Origin: Xanthobacteraceae bacterium
GTDB lineage: Bacteria > Pseudomonadota > Alphaproteobacteria > Rhizobiales > Xanthobacteraceae
Reading direction: 5' to 3'
DNA length: 41,959 nt
Assembly: GCA_031291445.1 (NCBI GenBank)
Contig: JARLJA010000173.1
Coordinates: 1-41,959, forward strand
The notes beneath the pieces are model-generated. The model made no database searches and was not told where the DNA came from. It was given only the letters and a program-made list of their open reading frames with translations. Both the position numbers and the translations under genes were made by a program. This document shows positions 41,640-41,959 of this stretch, piece by piece (positions within the stretch are counted from its first letter, which is position 1; every line of letters starts with the position of its first letter).

Positions 41640-41959
41640 TTAACTCGCTCTGGGTTTCGGCCCGCGCTTGGCCGGCGCCAGAACGCGTCGCGTGAGCCGC
41701 TCCACGTCGGCGAGGAAGCGCGGATCGCCGACCGGCCGGCCGATGCTTTGGGCGCGCCGCAAGCCGTCGATCAGCGCGCCGTCGGCCTCCTCCGCCAGAA
41801 ACGCCGCGAAATCCGGACAGCGTTCTCGCACCGGCGCTCGCGCGGTGAGGCCGTCGTCGCGGCCGTCGCAGTGCGCGCGCACGCTCGACCAGCGCCAGTC
41901 GCGCGCCCGACGGACGAGGCCGGCCCGCACCGGGTTGAGGGAAACGTAGCGCAACGCCG
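41640..41959 (-). CDS. REP-associated tyrosine transposase (RAYT), C-terminal part (cut by window edge)
   Basis: The last ~106 codons of a Y1_Tnp/RAYT protein that begins outside the window. The segment LRYVSLNPVRAGLVRRA followed by DWRWSSVRAH is the family's conserved C-terminal motif. The HuH and catalytic tyrosine regions lie upstream, beyond the edge. RAYTs are single-copy relatives of IS200/IS605 transposases linked to spreading REP palindromes. Two REP-like palindromes lie 2.4-2.6 kb away. The tail ending AKRGPKPRAS is basic. The frame has no internal start that is convincing, so it is annotated to the edge. Confidence 0.85.
   Translation of the reverse strand, partial: ALRYVSLNPVRAGLVRRARDWRWSSVRAHCDGRDDGLTARAPVRERCPDFAAFLAEEADGALIDGLRRAQSIGRPVGDPRFLADVERLTRRVLAPAKRGPKPRAS

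Noticed and set aside
1-41959. CRISPR array, tRNA or rRNA genes, prophage
   Set aside because: No regularly spaced repeats, no cloverleaf or conserved rRNA segments and no phage structural genes were seen. A tRNA scan was not possible, so a missed tRNA cannot be fully excluded.

Overview
The window is GC-rich (roughly two-thirds G+C by eye) and reads as a chromosome segment of an alphaproteobacterium of the Bradyrhizobium/Rhodopseudomonas type. Supporting signs are the combined GlgE/TreS/TreYZ gene block, a PleC/DivJ-like histidine kinase, candidate EcfG-type promoters, a DUF1289 plus retropepsin-like gene pair, and palindromic repeats of a kind I associate with that group. No rRNA, tRNA or CRISPR was found.

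Layout. (a) 1-5.9 kb, household and signalling genes: the N-terminus of an Mrp/ApbC ATPase (-), a 3-hydroxyisobutyrate-dehydrogenase-like reductase, a membrane histidine kinase, a DUF1289 protein, a membrane-anchored aspartic protease, dusA (-) and a vapBC toxin-antitoxin pair (-) with a repeated operator. (b) 6.3-11.5 kb, a tightly packed + strand operon: unknown protein, YgfZ, a double-domain SagB-type flavin oxidoreductase, a rhodanese-ankyrin fusion, a 112-residue unknown and a beta-like glutathione S-transferase. (c) 11.5-15.5 kb: a convergent pair made of an FAD amine oxidase with an extra C-terminal domain and a coupled AAA+ ATPase, with a divergent NTF2-like protein. (d) 15.7-18.9 kb: a three-gene type III polyketide operon (synthase, isoprenylcysteine-methyltransferase-like enzyme, 14-TM MFS exporter). 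(e) 19.1-35.8 kb: glgP-glgE-treS/maltokinase-glgB-glgX-treZ-treY. (f) 35.9-36.7 kb: an 841-bp IS5-family element with a -1 frameshift transposase. (g) 36.8-40.7 kb: type I secretion ABC transporter and membrane-fusion protein separated by two inverted REP-like palindromes. (h) 40.9 kb to the end: a lower-GC beta-propeller remnant and the C-terminus of a REP-associated tyrosine transposase.

How the genes work together. The sugar block encodes a closed trehalose-glucan loop. TreS makes maltose from trehalose, its fused kinase makes maltose-1-phosphate, GlgE polymerises it, GlgB branches it, GlgP and GlgX take it apart, and TreY/TreZ turn linear chains back into trehalose. Two sites resembling EcfG general-stress promoters lie in front of glgP and glgE, which fits a role in osmotic or desiccation stress.

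The least explained part is 6.3-15.5 kb. It is a dense set of redox proteins (flavin, sulfur transfer, glutathione, FAD) with an AAA+ ATPase and two unknown proteins, and no known precursor peptide or cyclodehydratase for the SagB-like enzyme. It is the best candidate here for an undescribed pathway. The adjoining type III polyketide operon could be a separate lipid-tailoring pathway or part of the same accessory region.
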